From Brevibacillus sp. SYP-B805 (lineage in GTDB: Bacteria; Bacillota; Bacilli; Brevibacillales; Brevibacillaceae): 64,000 nt of DNA. The DNA lies in assembly GCF_011059135.1 (NCBI RefSeq), contig NZ_JAALGD010000013.1:1-64000 (forward strand), given 5' to 3'. The position numbers and the translations under genes are program-made. The notes beneath the pieces are model-generated. The model saw only the letters and a program-made list of their open reading frames with translations. It ran no database searches and was not told the origin of the DNA. Shown here piece after piece: positions 1-11,103 of the stretch (the first letter of the stretch is position 1; each line of letters begins with the position of its first letter).

Positions 1-127
1 GCCCCTTTAGGGGCCGGCCCGAGGCAACACGCGGTTGGCAGACTTTCAGCGCGCCTTTGAGGCGCTTGCTTGCAACATGCCCTTATAGGGCTAATGGAAG
101 CCACCGGCTAAGCCGGTGGTTATGACT
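1..127 (+). mobile_element. IS200/IS605-type element right end (possible omega-RNA 3' part)
   Basis: Four short hairpins follow one another: 1-14 (GCCCC/GGGGC), 51-65 (GCGCC/GGCGC), 79-91 (GCCCT/AGGGC) and 101-119 (CCACCGGCT/AGCCGGTGG), ending in TTATGAC. A terminal GC-rich subterminal hairpin of this form is typical of right ends of IS200/IS605-family elements, where the 3' end of tnpB and the right end together encode the guide (omega) RNA. The tnpB body would lie upstream, outside the window, so the assignment rests on architecture only. The sequence after about 127 would be the target flank. Confidence 0.5.
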
Positions 128-198
128 TTGTGAGGCGAAACGGACGGGGGGTGCTGTGCGTCTTTCCCATTAGAAACGGTATGACGGGGGAGGCAGAC

Positions 199-1035
199 AT
201 GAAACCCATACAGCGCAGCTCGTGGCGTCTTGCCTTCGGCGTTGCCTATTATCGCATGAAACGCCGGGTCCGGTGGTTCTTCGCCAGGGCGAACCTGGCC
301 CGAACCAGGGACGGCAAGCCCTATCCCTATCTTTACTTTCGCCATCAAACGCCGCTCTTGCGCAAGCTGAAGGATGTCGATATGCGGCTGCAGCACAACA
401 AGGTGCACAATCTGCGCCTCGCAGTGGAGCGGCTCCACGGCCTGGTTGTGCAGCCGGGGGAGACGTTTTCGTACTGGCGGTTGATCGGCAAGCCCACCCG
501 GCGCAAGGGCTACCGGGAGGGCATGGTGCTGGTGCAGGGGCGCGTGGGAACGGGCGTCGGCGGCGGCCTCTGCCAGCTTTCCAATCTTATCTATTGGATG
601 ACTCTGCATACGCCGCTGACGGTGACAGAGCGGCACAGGCACAGCTACGATGTCTTTCCGGATGCCAACCGCACGCAGCCGTTTGGCAGCGGGGCCACCT
701 GTTTCTACAATTATCTCGACCTACAGATCGAGAATCGGACCGCCCAGCCGTTTCAGCTGAACATCTGGCTGACGGATACCCACCTGGTCGGCGAGTGGCG
801 TTCCACCCAGCCGGCGTCCCTTCATTACGAGGTTTATGAAAAAGAGCATCTCATCACGCCGGCCATTTGGGGCGGATACCTGCGGCACAACACGCTGTAC
901 CGCCGCATCCGCGATGGCAGCGGGACCGTGGTGGCCGACGAATTTGTGACGGAAAACCATGCGTACATGATGTACGAGCCGCTGCTCGCTGCCCCGGGGG
1001 ATGGCGAGACCGGCAAGCCCGACCAGCGCCGATGA
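199..1035 (+). CDS. VanW family protein
   Basis: A 278-residue protein of the VanW family, which is named after an accessory gene of vanB-type glycopeptide-resistance clusters but is common on Bacillales chromosomes with no established biochemical role. The family signature is clear in the middle: GGGLCQLSNLIYW, then ERHRHSYDVFPDANR and PFGSGATCFYNY. I chose ATG 199 because GGGGGAGG stands seven bases upstream; an upstream in-frame extension to 130 has no ribosome binding site and would run into the transposon end. No other vancomycin-resistance genes are nearby, so resistance should not be inferred. A long hairpin terminator follows. Confidence 0.85.
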   Translation: MKPIQRSSWRLAFGVAYYRMKRRVRWFFARANLARTRDGKPYPYLYFRHQTPLLRKLKDVDMRLQHNKVHNLRLAVERLHGLVVQPGETFSYWRLIGKPTRRKGYREGMVLVQGRVGTGVGGGLCQLSNLIYWMTLHTPLTVTERHRHSYDVFPDANRTQPFGSGATCFYNYLDLQIENRTAQPFQLNIWLTDTHLVGEWRSTQPASLHYEVYEKEHLITPAIWGGYLRHNTLYRRIRDGSGTVVADEFVTENHAYMMYEPLLAAPGDGETGKPDQRR

Positions 1036-1043
1036 CGCCGAAC

Positions 1044-1083
1044 AACAGCGGCTTCTCCCCGCGGGAAGGCGCTGTTTTGATTT
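1044..1083 (+). terminator. intrinsic terminator after VanW gene
   Basis: AACAGCG...CGCTGTT arms at 1044-1075 enclose an inner CTTC/GAAG, CCCGCGGG stem. The hairpin is followed by TTTTGATTT. Confidence 0.7.
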
Positions 1084-1107
1084 GGCAGATAGGAGTTGCG
1101 CAGCTAT

Positions 1108-1153
1108 GGCTCCGCCATCGCCAAAGGCTCGGCGCTCGCCGAGTTTTTCTAAG
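1108..1153 (+). repeat. terminator-like repeat, copy 1 of 2
   Basis: This stretch runs from GGCTCCGCC to a CTCGGCG/CGCCGAG hairpin and TTTTTCTAAG. About 85 percent of it recurs at 38450-38494. There the CTAAG leads directly into the longer structured repeat; here it leads into an unrelated tail before pcrA. It may be a residual half of the same composite element. Confidence 0.6.
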
Positions 1154-1258
1154 CCGGGGATTCAACTGGCATCCGTCCTGAATCTGTGTCAAAATAGGAA
1201 CATATGCTTTCTTTTTGGCATGACCGTTTTGTTTCAAGGCGAAAGGTGGCAGTGACGG

Positions 1259-3532
1259 ATGTTCACAAGAGAGAAAATCATGGCCGGGTTGAATCCGCAG
1301 CAGGCGGAGGCCGTATTGACGACAGAAGGACCTGTGCTGATCCTGGCGGGCGCAGGCAGCGGGAAGACAAGGGTGCTCACGCAACGCATCGCCTATCTGA
1401 TCGGGGAAAAGAACGTGCCGCCGTGGAGCATTCTGGCGATTACGTTTACCAATAAAGCGGCGCGGGAGATGAAGCAGCGGGTGGAAGCCATCGTGGGGCG
1501 GGGAGCGGAAGAGATCTGGATCTCCACCTTCCACTCGCTGTGCGTGCGGATTCTGCGCCGGGACATCGACCGGCTCGGCATCAGCCGCAGCTTCAGCATC
1601 CTGGACGCGGGGGATCAGCTGTCGGTGATCAAGCAGTGCATGAAAGAGCTGAATATCGACCCGAAACTGTTTGATCCGCGCGCGGTGCTGGCTGCCATCA
1701 GCGGGGCCAAGAACGAGCTGATCAGCCCGGAAGCATACGCGGAGCGGGCGGGGGATCCGTTTCAAAGGAACACGGCCCGCGTGTACGAAGCGTACCAGAA
1801 GAAACTGCGCACCAACCAGTCGCTGGACTTCGACGATCTGATCATGACGACGGTGCGGCTGTTTCAGGAAGAACCGGAAGTGCTCGACTTTTATCAAAAG
1901 AAGTTCCGGTACATCCATGTGGACGAGTATCAGGATACCAACCGGGCGCAGTATCGCCTGATCAGCCTGTTGGCGCGGCAGTACCGCAACGTCTGCTGCG
2001 TGGGGGACGCCGACCAGAGCATCTACAAATGGCGCGGCGCCGACATCTCCATTATCCTGAACTTCGAAAAGGATTATCCGGAAGCGAAAATCATCAAGCT
2101 GGAGCAAAATTACCGCTCCACCAAAACCATCCTGCAAGCGGCCAACCATGTGATCGCCCACAACGTCGGCCGCAAGGAGAAGAACCTCTGGACGGAGAAT
2201 CCGACCGGCGACAAGATCTGCTACTTTCAGGGCGACTCCGAGCATGAGGAAGCCTATTTTATCGTCGAGAAGATTAAGGAGCAGCTGCCGCAATTCAAAC
2301 GGTACGACAAGTTTGCCATCCTGTACCGGACGAACGCCCAGTCTCGTGTGATCGAGGAAGTGCTGATCAAGTCGAACATCCCATACACCATCGTGGGCGG
2401 CACCAAGTTCTACGACCGCAAGGAGATCAAGGATATCCTGGCGTACCTGCGCGTCATCTCCAATCCGGACGACGACATCAGTCTGGAGCGGATCATCAAC
2501 GTGCCGAAGCGCAACATCGGCGCGTCGACGGTGGAGAAGCTGCAGGCGTACGCGGCGGCTCACGGCATGAGCCTGTATGCGGCCATGCAAGAGGCGAGCT
2601 ATATGGGTCTGCCCGCCCGCACCGCCAATGCCATCCATGCGTTTGGCGAGCTGCTCGCCAATCTGATCCAAATGGCGGATTATCTGAGCGTCACGGAACT
2701 GGTGGAAGAGGTGCTGACGCGCACGGGCTACCGCGAGTCGCTGAAAGAGGAGAAAACGCTCGAGGCAGCCGCGCGCCTGGAGAACATCGAAGAGCTTCTC
2801 TCTGTTACCCAAGAATTCGAGCGCAAGAGCGAGGACCGCACGCTGCTGGCCTTCCTGACCGATCTGGCGCTCGTGGCCGACATTGATACCCTGGCCGATG
2901 GGAATGAACCGGCTGAGCCTGCCTCTTCGGAAGGCCAGGTGATCCTGATGACGCTGCACAGCGCCAAGGGTCTGGAGTTTCCCGTGGTTTTCCTGGCAGG
3001 GATGGAAGAAGGGGTATTTCCTCACAGCCGCGCCCTCTTCGACGATGCCGAGATGGAAGAAGAGCGGCGCCTGGCCTATGTGGGCATCACCCGGGCGGAA
3101 AAGCGGCTCTTCCTGACAGGGGCCCGGATGCGCACCCTGTTCGGCCGGACCAACTACAACCCGGCATCCCGTTTCCTGCAGGAGATTCCTGCCGACCTGT
3201 TGGAAGGATCCGTGCGGGGCGGTGAGCCGGAGAGCTTTGGACGCGCCGGAGGGGCCTTCGGCAACCGGACGGGCGACAGCCGGCTGTTTGCGGGTAGAAC
3301 GGCGGCTGCGCCTGCCAAAGGCTTCGGGCAGCCGGCCAAACTGCCGCACCACGGAGCGGCGGCAGGAATCGACTGGAAAGTGGGCGAAAAAGTGAAGCAT
3401 GCCAAATGGGGCATCGGCACCGTCGTCAAAACGAAAGGCAGCGGCGACGATCTGGAGCTGGACATCGCGTTTCCAAGCCCGGTCGGGATCAAGAAGCTGT
3501 TGGCCAAATTCGCCCCCATCGAAAAGGCGTAA
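1259..3532 (+). CDS. pcrA: ATP-dependent DNA helicase PcrA
   Basis: Superfamily 1A 3'-5' DNA helicase of 757 residues, essential in Gram-positive bacteria for nucleotide excision repair, rolling-circle replication and removal of RecA from DNA. Walker A GAGSGKT lies at residues 31-37, the helicase motif VDEYQDTN near residue 220, the SF1 motifs [14 protein letters not shown] and LEQNYRST follow, and the motif VI region [10 protein letters not shown] near residue 605. The C-terminal 60 residues ([18 protein letters not shown]) match the PcrA Tudor-like RNA polymerase-interacting domain. ATG 1259 is preceded by AAAGGTGG. It is the first gene of an operon with ligA 23 bases downstream, as in Bacillus subtilis. 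Confidence 0.97.
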   Translation: MFTREKIMAGLNPQQAEAVLTTEGPVLILAGAGSGKTRVLTQRIAYLIGEKNVPPWSILAITFTNKAAREMKQRVEAIVGRGAEEIWISTFHSLCVRILRRDIDRLGISRSFSILDAGDQLSVIKQCMKELNIDPKLFDPRAVLAAISGAKNELISPEAYAERAGDPFQRNTARVYEAYQKKLRTNQSLDFDDLIMTTVRLFQEEPEVLDFYQKKFRYIHVDEYQDTNRAQYRLISLLARQYRNVCCVGDADQSIYKWRGADISIILNFEKDYPEAKIIKLEQNYRSTKTILQAANHVIAHNVGRKEKNLWTENPTGDKICYFQGDSEHEEAYFIVEKIKEQLPQFKRYDKFAILYRTNAQSRVIEEVLIKSNIPYTIVGGTKFYDRKEIKDILAYLRVISNPDDDISLERIINVPKRNIGASTVEKLQAYAAAHGMSLYAAMQEASYMGLPARTANAIHAFGELLANLIQMADYLSVTELVEEVLTRTGYRESLKEEKTLEAAARLENIEELLSVTQEFERKSEDRTLLAFLTDLALVADIDTLADGNEPAEPASSEGQVILMTLHSAKGLEFPVVFLAGMEEGVFPHSRALFDDAEMEEERRLAYVGITRAEKRLFLTGARMRTLFGRTNYNPASRFLQEIPADLLEGSVRGGEPESFGRAGGAFGNRTGDSRLFAGRTAAAPAKGFGQPAKLPHHGAAAGIDWKVGEKVKHAKWGIGTVVKTKGSGDDLELDIAFPSPVGIKKLLAKFAPIEKA

Positions 3533-3549
3533 GTCGTCTGGAAGGATGA

Positions 3550-5577
<2,028 letters not shown>

Positions 5578-5592
5578 TTCTGCGAGGAGGAA

Positions 5593-6480
5593 GTGAAAGC
5601 AGTGAAAGGCTTGATACGGTTTTGTATCGGACTTGTCGTGCTGGCGGCCGTCACGGGCTGCAGCGAAACGGCCGAACCCGGGAATCACCACGCTCCCCCG
5701 GTTTCGTCAGCAACGGTTCCCGGGGACTTGACCTATCAGGATGTTTTGCAGAAGGGGGAAGCCGTGCATAGTCTGGCGATGACCGACGATGCAACCATCT
5801 GGGTAGGAACCACCGCCGGGCTGTACCGATCGACCGGCAGCGGCCTGTGGGCCTCTTTTTCCCCGCAGATCGAGTCGGATGATGTCACCGGCTGGTACAT
5901 CGATCCAGCCGATCCGCAGCATATATACATCGGCGGCAGCGGCACGATGAAGGTCTCCGTCGATGGCGGCAAGAGCTGGAAACCGATGACCGACGGGCTC
6001 CCGGATGCGCCGGATATCCGCAGCATCACCGGGGTACGCAAGGACGGTGAACTCAGGCTGTATGCCGCCGTTTCCGGCGAAGGCGTCTACCTTTCCAGGA
6101 ACGGCGGCAAATGGGAAAAGTGGCAGTCTCTCGATCAGGAAATCTACATGATCGACTATGATCCGGCCGAAGAGCGCATGTATGTCGCCACCCAGTACGG
6201 GCTGTTCCATGACGAACAGGACAGGTGGGAGCAGGAACAGCTGCCCGATGCAGAGCAGGTCTATTCGCTGGCGGCGGACGATCGGGACGGCACCATCTAT
6301 GTGGCAACCGAACAAGGCGTCCTGCAGAAGCGTGACGGCGCATGGACACCGCTGGAGGCCAAAGCGCCGGAGCGGCTGGTCGTCATCGCGCAGGGGGCAG
6401 GCGATACCCAGCTTGTCGGCATCGGCGAGTCTGCCTATCTCTACGCCCTGCAGGACGGGAAATGGACGAAGCGGGAATAG
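5593..6480 (+). CDS. putative lipoprotein with beta-propeller-like repeats
   Basis: A 295-residue predicted lipoprotein. The N-terminus (VKAVKGLIRFCIGLVVLAAV) is a signal peptide ending in the lipobox VTGC at about residues 20-23. The mature part has repeated blocks such as DDATIWVGTTAGLYRST, DGGKSWKPM, RMYVATQYGLF and GTIYVATEQGVL, characteristic of BNR/Asp-box or sialidase-type beta-propeller blades. It is probably a surface-anchored propeller of unknown ligand. GTG 5593 is only two bases from GAGGAGG, so GTG 5602 is an alternative start. The gene sits between ligA and ppx in the pcrA operon, where B. subtilis has no equivalent. Confidence 0.75.
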   Translation: MKAVKGLIRFCIGLVVLAAVTGCSETAEPGNHHAPPVSSATVPGDLTYQDVLQKGEAVHSLAMTDDATIWVGTTAGLYRSTGSGLWASFSPQIESDDVTGWYIDPADPQHIYIGGSGTMKVSVDGGKSWKPMTDGLPDAPDIRSITGVRKDGELRLYAAVSGEGVYLSRNGGKWEKWQSLDQEIYMIDYDPAEERMYVATQYGLFHDEQDRWEQEQLPDAEQVYSLAADDRDGTIYVATEQGVLQKRDGAWTPLEAKAPERLVVIAQGAGDTQLVGIGESAYLYALQDGKWTKRE

Positions 6481-6503
6481 TAGAAGAAACGAGGTGCCCA
6501 GGC

Positions 6504-8039
6504 TTGGAGAAAATCGCCATCATCGACATGGGCTCCAATACGATTCGCATGGTGATCTTTCAGGTGGCGGAACACGCCTATCATCTGATCGACGATACGA
6601 AGGAAACGGTCCGCCTCAGCGAGTACATGGGTGCAGAGATGACCTTGAAACCGGCGGCGGTGGACAGGGCGCTGGCGGCCCTGCAGCGCTTCATGAAACT
6701 CTGCCGTTCCCGCGATGTGAAGACCGTCATACCGGTAGCTACGGCTGCGGTCAGGGGGGCGCGCAACCGTGAGGAGTTTCTTGGGCGGGTGGAGCAGGAA
6801 ACCGGCCTTGCCTTTCGTGTTCTGAGCGGCGAAGAGGAAGCGTATTACGGATTTCTGGGCGTGATCAACGGCTTTCGGGAAGAGTGCGGCTATACGCTGG
6901 ATATCGGCGGCGGCAGCAGCGAAATCACCCTCTTTGAAGGGAGGGCGCTCTCTTCGGCAATCAGCATGCCGTTTGGCGCGCTGACGCTGACGGAACGCTT
7001 TCGCTCCAAGGCGGGGGATGGCCGGGTGGAAGCGGAAGAGCTGCGCCGTTATCTGCGGACGGCTTTTGGCAGGGAGGCGTGGCTCGGCAGCCGACGGGGA
7101 CTGCCGGTGATTGGACTGGGCGGGACCGTGCGCAATATCGCCCGCGTGCATCGCCATTTGATCCATTACCCGCTGGAGAGCGCCCACCAGTATGCGATGA
7201 GCAAGGAGCAGGTGGACGAGACGCTCCGCATGCTGAGCGGCTTGTCGCTCAGACAGCTGCAGGAACTGCCGGGCCTCTCCAAAGACCGGGCCGATCTGAT
7301 CGTGGCCGGGGGGATGATCATCCAGACCCTGATGGAAGCGGTGGAGGCGCCGATTCTGCTGATCAGCGGCAACGGGCTGCGGGAAGGGCTGTTTTACGAG
7401 CATATGCAGCAGCGCTCCCCGGAAGGCAGGGGGGATGACGTGCTGATGAATGAAGTGGTCAACATGATGCGCTACTATCATGTGGACGAGCGGCATGCCA
7501 CCCATGTCGCCCATCTGGCGCTCCGGCTGTTCGACGAGCTGGCTCCCCTGCATGGCATGGGGGAAGAGGAGCGTCTGCTGCTGGCGGCTGCGGCCCATCT
7601 CCATGATGTGGGGGTGGCGGTCAGTTTTTACGAATGGCAGCGGCACACCTTTTATGTACTGCTGCATTCCAAGATGGCCGGGTTGACCCATCGGGAACGG
7701 CTGATGACCGCGCTGATCGCCTCGTTCAAGAACAGGAAAAAAATGCGGGAGATCAGCAGCCCCTATCACGGCCTGCTGCGGCCGGGCGACGAGGAAACGG
7801 TGCAAAAGTTGGGGATTTTGCTGCTGCTGGCGCGTGCGCTGGACCGGTCTCGATCCAGCGACATTCAGGATCTGACCTGTTGCGCTGATGGGAAAAGGGT
7901 GCGCATTCGGGTCCAGAGCATCAATCCCGACATCAGGCTGGAGCTGAAGGAAGCGAGCGAGTTTCAGCAGCGGTTTGCAAAAGCGTTTGGCATGGAGTAT
8001 GATCTGCAAGCGGACATCTCCGGAGCACGTCAACGGTGA
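6504..8039 (+). CDS. ppx: Ppx/GppA-type exopolyphosphatase with HD domain
   Basis: Exopolyphosphatase/guanosine pentaphosphatase family, 511 residues. The N-terminal ASKHA fold shows the phosphate-1 loop IDMGSNTIRMVIF and the phosphate-2 loop DIGGGSSEI; the C-terminal half is an HD-type domain (HVAHLALRLFDEL, AAHLHDVG). Such proteins release phosphate from polyphosphate or convert pppGpp to ppGpp; which substrate applies cannot be read from sequence. I chose TTG 6504 (protein begins MEKIAIIDMGSNT) with GAGGTG upstream; the open frame extends upstream into the lipoprotein gene without a start signal. Cotranscribed with its neighbours. Confidence 0.88.
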   Translation: MEKIAIIDMGSNTIRMVIFQVAEHAYHLIDDTKETVRLSEYMGAEMTLKPAAVDRALAALQRFMKLCRSRDVKTVIPVATAAVRGARNREEFLGRVEQETGLAFRVLSGEEEAYYGFLGVINGFREECGYTLDIGGGSSEITLFEGRALSSAISMPFGALTLTERFRSKAGDGRVEAEELRRYLRTAFGREAWLGSRRGLPVIGLGGTVRNIARVHRHLIHYPLESAHQYAMSKEQVDETLRMLSGLSLRQLQELPGLSKDRADLIVAGGMIIQTLMEAVEAPILLISGNGLREGLFYEHMQQRSPEGRGDDVLMNEVVNMMRYYHVDERHATHVAHLALRLFDELAPLHGMGEEERLLLAAAAHLHDVGVAVSFYEWQRHTFYVLLHSKMAGLTHRERLMTALIASFKNRKKMREISSPYHGLLRPGDEETVQKLGILLLLARALDRSRSSDIQDLTCCADGKRVRIRVQSINPDIRLELKEASEFQQRFAKAFGMEYDLQADISGARQR

Positions 8040-8054
8040 TAAAGGAGTAGAAGC

Positions 8055-9125
8055 ATGAGAACGAAATGGATCCACTTCTGTTTGGCGGCGGGGCTGGCGG
8101 CTGTCACCTCCGCCTGCTCTTTCCTGCCGGGGAAGGATGAGGCGCCTGCGCCGGCGACCCCGTCCATTTCTCCGGTGATTGAGGTATCCGAAGATTACTA
8201 CGGGAGCGTTCCGCCCTACCGGCCCAACCAGACGCGCGGCATGCTGTCCCGATTGTCGCAAGGGTCGTACCGCATCGACTTCAGCCATCTGGAGCTGGGG
8301 CTGATGGAGATTGCCCGGGAAACCTTCTCCACCAAGGATTACTACTTCCAGGAAGGACAGCAAATCAAGCGGGAAGAGGTGACCGCGTGGCTGTCCCGCG
8401 CCAAGGAAGATCCCGCCGGCCTGAACCCGGACAAGGGGCCGAATCTTCTCGTCCATGTCCTGGAACACGACTATCTGGACAAAGATACCCAGAAGCTGGC
8501 GGGGCTGGTGCTGGGGCTCTCCCTTTCCCCGGTCTACGAGGATGCGACCGGCCAGGAGAAAAGCTATACGCGCGAGGAATTGCTGGCGAAAGGACAACAG
8601 CTCGCCGCCAAAATCATTCCGAAGGTGCGCGCCGAGAACCAGCAGATTCCGATGGTGATCGCCTTGTATGAGGTTCCGGACCCGTCATCCACCCTGGTGC
8701 CCGGCAACTTCATCGCGACAGGCACGGTGAATGCGGCGGACAGCTCGGTTTCCAAATGGCAGCCGATCGACGAGAAATACTATCTCTTCCCCAGCGCCGA
8801 AGCGGAGGAGGATCAGCCGCAGGTATCGCTGCAGTACGACAAGCTGATGAAACAGACCCAGCAATTTTTCCAGGAGTATATCGGCTTGACGGGTGTAGGC
8901 CGATTCATGGGGGGCAAGCTGACGGAGCTGACGATCACGGCTACCGCCGAATACGATTCGCGGACGGAGGTGCTGCAGTTTACGCAGTTCGCCGCCAATC
9001 TGATCAATCAGCTGATCGACAAGGACGTCCATGTCAACCTGTACGTCCAGTCCATCAATCAGCCGCTGGCGATCTATGTGCGGCCGCCGGACGGCGAGGG
9101 GTACATGCACATCTATCGCAAATAG
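8055..9125 (+). CDS. camS: CamS family sex pheromone lipoprotein
   Basis: A 356-residue lipoprotein of the CamS/YerH family. Signal peptide MRTKWIHFCLAAGLAAVTSA is followed by the lipobox cysteine at residue 21 (TSAC). In enterococci and staphylococci the signal peptides of such lipoproteins yield sex-pheromone peptides; the mature protein has no firmly established role. Synteny with pcrA and ligA is conserved across Bacilli and supports the call strongly. AAAGGAG precedes ATG 8055. It is the last gene of the operon; the next promoter starts nine bases after its stop codon. Confidence 0.88.
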   Translation: MRTKWIHFCLAAGLAAVTSACSFLPGKDEAPAPATPSISPVIEVSEDYYGSVPPYRPNQTRGMLSRLSQGSYRIDFSHLELGLMEIARETFSTKDYYFQEGQQIKREEVTAWLSRAKEDPAGLNPDKGPNLLVHVLEHDYLDKDTQKLAGLVLGLSLSPVYEDATGQEKSYTREELLAKGQQLAAKIIPKVRAENQQIPMVIALYEVPDPSSTLVPGNFIATGTVNAADSSVSKWQPIDEKYYLFPSAEAEEDQPQVSLQYDKLMKQTQQFFQEYIGLTGVGRFMGGKLTELTITATAEYDSRTEVLQFTQFAANLINQLIDKDVHVNLYVQSINQPLAIYVRPPDGEGYMHIYRK

Positions 9126-9133
9126 CCCCCAAA

Positions 9134-9162
9134 TTGACAAGAGTTGCTTCTCCTGTTAAGAT
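9134..9162 (+). promoter_or_regulatory. sigma-A promoter of the proS T-box leader
   Basis: TTGACA at 9134-9139 and TAAGAT at 9157-9162 are separated by 17 bases, directly upstream of the T-box leader. Confidence 0.7.
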
Positions 9163-9164
9163 AA

Positions 9165-9408
9165 TGCGGTAAGAAAGGCAATGAAAGGACCCGCAGGTAC
9201 TGGCCGTGTCCCAGGGAGTCGGCCCTTGACTGGAAGGCTGATGCACGCAGGTATCTGTACCCCATCCTTGAGCCGCTGGCGATGAGTCATGCCGGGTTCC
9301 CTGCCGTTACCGGGGGTGGAGAGGACTGCGCGGCAGCGACAGTCAATCAGGGTGGTACCGCGGATGTAAGAACCTCCGTCCCTATTGAGGGATGGGGGTT
9401 TCATTTTT
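9165..9408 (+). promoter_or_regulatory. T-box riboswitch, proline-type by context
   Basis: A leader of about 240 nt precedes proS. The conserved T-box AGGGTGGTACCGCGG is at 9349-9363. The terminator AACCTCCGTCCC/GGGATGGGGGTT with TTTCATTTTT is at 9371-9407, and the T-box sequence would pair in the antiterminator. Uncharged tRNA bound through the specifier loop and the T-box bulge should switch on proS. I did not identify the specifier codon with certainty; proline is inferred from the downstream gene. Confidence 0.9.
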
Positions 9409-9430
9409 GGTGAATGGAGGAAAGGTGCAG

Positions 9431-10897
9431 ATGGCAGATGAAAAAGGATTTGTAAAGGAGATTACCCCGCAGTCGGAAGATTTTTCCCGATGGTACATCG
9501 ATACGATCCGCAAGGCGGACCTGATGGATTACACGCCTGTGCGCGGCTGTATCGTCTTCAAGCCGGACGGGTTTGAAATCTGGGAACGCATCCAGGCGGC
9601 CATGGACAAACGTTTCAAGGAGACGGGCCACCGTAATGCCTATTTCCCGATGCTGATCCCGGAATCTTTCTTCCAGAAGGAGAAGGAACACGTGGAAGGT
9701 TTCAACCCCGAGCTGCCGTGGGTAACCGAAGCGGGGGGTGAAAAGCTGGAGGAGCGCTTGGCGCTGCGGCCGACGTCCGAAACGATCATCGGCCACATGT
9801 ACAGTCAATGGATCCAAAGCTATCGGGACCTGCCGGTTCTCATCAATCAGTGGGCGAACGTCTTCCGGTGGGAGAAGCGGACGCAGCCGTTCCTGCGCAC
9901 CTCGGAGTTCCTGTGGCAGGAGGGGCATACGGCACATGCCACGGAGGAGGAAGCCCGCCAGGAGACCATGCAGATGCTGGAGATCTATCGGGAAGTGGTG
10001 GAGGAGGTGCTGGCGATCCCTGTCTGGAAGGGGCAGAAGACGCCGAGCGAACGGTTTGCCGGAGCGGTGGACACCTACTCCATCGAGGCGATGATGAAGG
10101 ACGGCAAAGCGGTGCAGGCCGGCACCTCGCATTACCTGGGAGAAAACTTCGCCAAAGGCTTTGAGATCAAGTATCTGGATCGGGACAACCAGTTCAAGTA
10201 TGTGCACACCACTTCGTGGGGAACCTCCACCCGCCTGATCGGTTCCATGATCATGGTGCATGGGGATGACCGCGGGCTGGCCCTGCCGCCGCGCGTGGCG
10301 CCGACCCAGGTGGTGATGATTCCGGTGGGACCGCCGAAGCTGCGCGACAAGGTGATGGAGAAATTCGATCCGCTCCACGACGCTCTCAAGGCGGCGGGCG
10401 TCCGGGTAAGAGCCGACCTGCGCGAAGAGACGCCGGGCTGGAAGTTTAACGAGTGGGAAATGCGCGGCGTGCCGATCCGTCTGGAAATCGGTCCGCGCGA
10501 TGTGGATAACAATCAGGTGGTGCTGGCGCGCCGGGATACCGGGGAGAAAGTGACGGTACCGCTGGATGGGGCGGTCGAGGCCGTCCAAAACCTGCTGGAA
10601 GAGATCCAGCGCAACATGTTCCAGAAAGCGCTGGCCTTCCGCGAAGCTCACTCGCATCTGGAGATCAACACGCTCGATGAGCTGAAAGCGTATCTCGACG
10701 AGGTGGACAGCAAGAACGGCATCGCGGGCTGGGTGCTGGCCGGCTGGTGCGGCGACGATGCCTGCGAGGCCAAGGTGAAGGAGGAGACGAAGTTCACCTC
10801 CCGCAACATTCCGTTTGAGCCGCCGGCAACCAAGCATACCTGCATCACGTGCGGCAAAGAGGCCAAACATACCGTCTGGTTTGCGCGGGCATATTAA
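9431..10897 (+). CDS. proS: prolyl-tRNA synthetase, archaeal/eukaryotic-like type
   Basis: Charges tRNA-Pro with proline. The 488-residue protein is the short class II ProRS without the bacterial editing insertion: motif 2 (NQWANVFRWEKRTQPFLRTSEFLWQEGHTAHAT), motif 1 around GFEIWERIQAAM, and a C-terminal cysteine-rich extension ending in a terminal tyrosine (HTCITCGKEAKHTVWFARAY), all typical of the archaeal/eukaryotic-like group found in some Firmicutes. ATG 9431 follows GGAGGAAAGG; an in-frame start at 9392 lies inside the terminator stem and is unlikely. Regulated by the T-box leader. Confidence 0.95.
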   Translation: MADEKGFVKEITPQSEDFSRWYIDTIRKADLMDYTPVRGCIVFKPDGFEIWERIQAAMDKRFKETGHRNAYFPMLIPESFFQKEKEHVEGFNPELPWVTEAGGEKLEERLALRPTSETIIGHMYSQWIQSYRDLPVLINQWANVFRWEKRTQPFLRTSEFLWQEGHTAHATEEEARQETMQMLEIYREVVEEVLAIPVWKGQKTPSERFAGAVDTYSIEAMMKDGKAVQAGTSHYLGENFAKGFEIKYLDRDNQFKYVHTTSWGTSTRLIGSMIMVHGDDRGLALPPRVAPTQVVMIPVGPPKLRDKVMEKFDPLHDALKAAGVRVRADLREETPGWKFNEWEMRGVPIRLEIGPRDVDNNQVVLARRDTGEKVTVPLDGAVEAVQNLLEEIQRNMFQKALAFREAHSHLEINTLDELKAYLDEVDSKNGIAGWVLAGWCGDDACEAKVKEETKFTSRNIPFEPPATKHTCITCGKEAKHTVWFARAY

Positions 10898-10921
10898 TGA
10901 TGAAGGTATTCTTGATCTGCA

Positions 10922-10975
10922 GGGGCATGCGTCTGAAGCATCCGGAAGATGCGAGGCGCGTGCCCCCCGTTTTTT
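10922..10975 (+). terminator. intrinsic terminator after proS
   Basis: GGGGCATGCG pairs with CGCGTGCCCC around an imperfect inner stem and is followed by TTTTTT. Confidence 0.75.
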
Positions 10976-11103
10976 CGCACCTGTGTGTCTCATTTGTGTT
11001 GGCTGTCCAAGGAGCATTCGCGAGGGGTGTGGTGGCGGATTATCGTAGCCGAAGCGGAAAATTTTGTGTTAGAATTTTCAAAAAGTGCGAAGGGGCTGAG
11101 ACG

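Noticed and set aside
199-1035. VanW as evidence for a vancomycin-resistance cluster
   Set aside because: VanW-family genes are common housekeeping-type genes in Bacillales and no vanRSYHBX genes are present.
854-3400. 848-codon open frame on the minus strand opposite pcrA
   Set aside because: No ribosome site or domain; it mirrors the codon pattern of pcrA, whose helicase motifs are complete. A GC-rich shadow.
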